DNA from: Fidelibacterota bacterium
Lineage (GTDB): Bacteria > Fidelibacterota > Marinisomatia > Marinisomatales > TCS55
Reading direction: 5' to 3'
DNA length: 33,684 bases
Assembly (NCBI GenBank): GCA_022561485.1
Contig: JADFRD010000017.1
Coordinates: 1 to 33,684, forward strand
The notes beneath the pieces were generated by a model that made no database searches, was not told the origin of the DNA, and saw nothing but the letters and a program-made list of their open reading frames with translations. Shown here in pieces: positions 32,636 through 33,684 of this stretch (position 1 is the stretch's first letter; the number at the start of each line of letters is the position of its first letter). The position numbers and the translations under genes were made by a program.

Positions 32636-32817
32636 TGATTATCATAACCATAGCAGATGTAGAATATCTTGCCTTCCGGCTCACCAAGGAGAATTTTTCT
32701 TTCAAACAACAGGTCGTATCAGCTATACGGATGTTCATTCGAGACCATCGGCAGATGCGAACTTGTCAGACCAACAAGGACAGACAACTGGTAGCGGCGC
32801 ATGATGGCAGTTATTAA
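32635..32817 (+). pseudogene. Short frame, possibly a truncated Fic/Doc-like toxin start
   Basis: A GTG overlapping the HTH stop (TAGTG) opens a 60-residue frame. Its first 20 residues (IITIADVEYLAFRLTKENFS) resemble the beginning of Fic/Doc-type proteins paired with such HTH antitoxins. The rest (from about FKQQVVSAIRMFIRDHR) does not, and no HPFxxGNKR motif exists in any frame nearby. It is best read as the broken remainder of a toxin gene after deletion. A genuine unknown small protein is the alternative. Confidence 0.35.
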
Positions 32818-32892
32818 GGGTTGTTTTTCATAAAACAGGAACAAATTTCGGTTGCGGGTTGGTATGCAATCCTGTACTTTTACCTTTGAAAT

Positions 32893-33054
32893 ATGTTATT
32901 ACACTATACAAACAATGTTGATTTTATTTACGTGGATAAATGCCAATTATTATTTCCCGTACTACTAACAGGCCAACAGGTTGGGAAGGGTGATGTGATG
33001 CAAAATATTCCACATATTGATACTGCTATTCCAACCATCGTACCAGTCCCATAA
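32893..33054 (+). CDS. 53-residue unknown reading frame before the restriction gene
   Basis: The frame runs from ATG 32893 to TAA 33054. The N-terminal half is hydrophobic and aromatic (LLHYTNNVDFIYV, CQLLFPVLL). The C-terminal half ends in a proline-rich tail (HIDTAIPTIVPVP). No Shine-Dalgarno is seen before the first ATG. A GGGAAGGGTGATG context precedes an internal ATG at 32998, which would give only 18 residues. No family is recognised. It ends 18 bases before the next gene. It may be a leader peptide, a remnant or noise. Confidence 0.25.
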   Translation: MLLHYTNNVDFIYVDKCQLLFPVLLTGQQVGKGDVMQNIPHIDTAIPTIVPVP

Positions 33055-33072
33055 AAACAAAATGGAGAAGTA

Positions 33073-33684
33073 ATGATACAACCGGACATCATCCAAAAAA
33101 TACTTAAAGACAGTAATTATCATCTGGACCTATTCAAGAAAGATGAAATTGAAACTTTGCGCAGTAAAATTTTTACTAAAACTACAAGAGGCAAAGAAAC
33201 ACCCTTTGTGACCTGTATCGTTCGTGAAAAGGATATTCAGTTAAAGCCTGAAGAAATCGTCCGCCAACTTTATGCTGCACGGCTAATTAAACTGTACGGT
33301 TACCCCAAAAAACGGTTAGCTTTTGAATACACGGTTAACTTTGGTAGGGAAAAGAAAAGTTCTGATATTGTCATTTTTGACAAAGATCGTTTCGATACCG
33401 CCTATATCATTGTAGAGTTAAAAAAGCCCAAACTCATAGATGGGAAAAACCAACTTCGTTCCTATTGCAACGCTACTGGTGCACCCATTGGTATTTGGAC
33501 GAACGGTGATCAAATATCCCATTACCACCGTAAAGACCCCAATTACTTTGAACCCATTACTGATATTCCAAAGGCAAAACAAAGTCTCAAGGACATACTC
33601 AGCGAACGTTTTACCCTGAAAAACTTGATTATCAAAGACGAACTTGCCAATAAGCGAAAGTCCCTCAACAATATCATATTAGAA
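33073..33684 (+). CDS. Restriction-modification protein, N-terminal HsdR_N-type nuclease domain (3' end outside window)
   Basis: The frame is open for 204 codons to the window edge. The PD-(D/E)xK nuclease core is clear: E85 in FEYTVNFG, D98 in SSDIVIFDKD, E115-L-K117 in IIVELKKPK, and a Q127-LRS-Y131 motif as in type I HsdR N-terminal domains. VRQLYAARLIKLYGYPKKR precedes it. Such domains start either HsdR or, more often at this size and context, an N6-adenine methylase polypeptide (fused nuclease-methylase). The rest is needed to decide. GGAG lies five bases before the ATG. With the HTH gene it marks a defence or mobile segment. Confidence 0.8.
   Translation, partial: MIQPDIIQKILKDSNYHLDLFKKDEIETLRSKIFTKTTRGKETPFVTCIVREKDIQLKPEEIVRQLYAARLIKLYGYPKKRLAFEYTVNFGREKKSSDIVIFDKDRFDTAYIIVELKKPKLIDGKNQLRSYCNATGAPIGIWTNGDQISHYHRKDPNYFEPITDIPKAKQSLKDILSERFTLKNLIIKDELANKRKSLNNIILE

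Overview
The window is about 33.7 kb of AT-leaning chromosome from a Gram-negative (diderm) bacterium. Evidence for an outer membrane is a near-complete lipid A/outer-membrane cluster (lpxA, lpxC, lpxD, fabZ, bamA, skp) and several beta-barrel-like proteins. Evidence for anaerobic or ferredoxin-based metabolism is a four-subunit 2-oxoacid:ferredoxin oxidoreductase. The mix (FloA/NfeD, DUF3108, unfused LpxC and FabZ, VorB-type oxidoreductase) fits the FCB side of the tree, possibly Marinimicrobia (SAR406). That placement is inference from gene content; no rRNA is present.

Layout. 1-436 is the 3' end of a PDZ-domain protein, followed by a clear terminator. 539-6650 is a tight co-directional run: M23 peptidase, rhomboid protease, then a pyrimidine nucleoside salvage set (cytidine deaminase, uridine kinase, thymidine kinase, CNT nucleoside permease). 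6760-10862 is a 2-oxoisovalerate-type ferredoxin oxidoreductase (ferredoxin, alpha, beta, gamma). It is followed by a half-length ferritin-like protein, a stand-alone C-terminal piece of butyrate kinase and a phosphate butyryltransferase homologue. Together these suggest oxidation of branched-chain 2-oxoacids to acyl-CoA and acyl-phosphate. 10863-11189 is a gene-poor gap. 11190-12345 holds adk and coaE. 12342-15183 (minus) is an nfeD-floA-membrane protein operon. 15273-17419 (plus) is an LpxL-like acyltransferase, a TsaC/Sua5 protein and a DUF3108 protein.

17406-27376 (minus) is the envelope cluster, in transcription order uppS-bamA-skp-lpxD-lpxC-fabZ-lpxA-OMP-dxr-rseP. Here lpxA has no ATG, GTG or TTG where its conserved N-terminus begins. 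It appears to start at an ATT codon with a well-placed GGAG, directly after the fabZ stop. Upstream on the same strand lie two unknown membrane proteins, a cysteine-free Mrp/ApbC ATPase, a hairpin terminator and a 7Fe-type ferredoxin. An MFS exporter and a secreted beta-rich protein follow on the plus strand.

From about 32200 to the end the content changes to accessory DNA: a phased array of six GTTAAC boxes in 29-bp units, a small helix-turn-helix protein, a short possibly broken toxin-like reading frame, a 53-residue unknown frame, and the N-terminal nuclease domain of a restriction-modification protein that runs off the window. The most noteworthy points are the ATT start of lpxA, the GTTAAC operator/iteron array, the detached butyrate kinase C-terminus beside a half ferritin, the cysteine-less Mrp, and a multi-helix insertion in the nucleoside permease.
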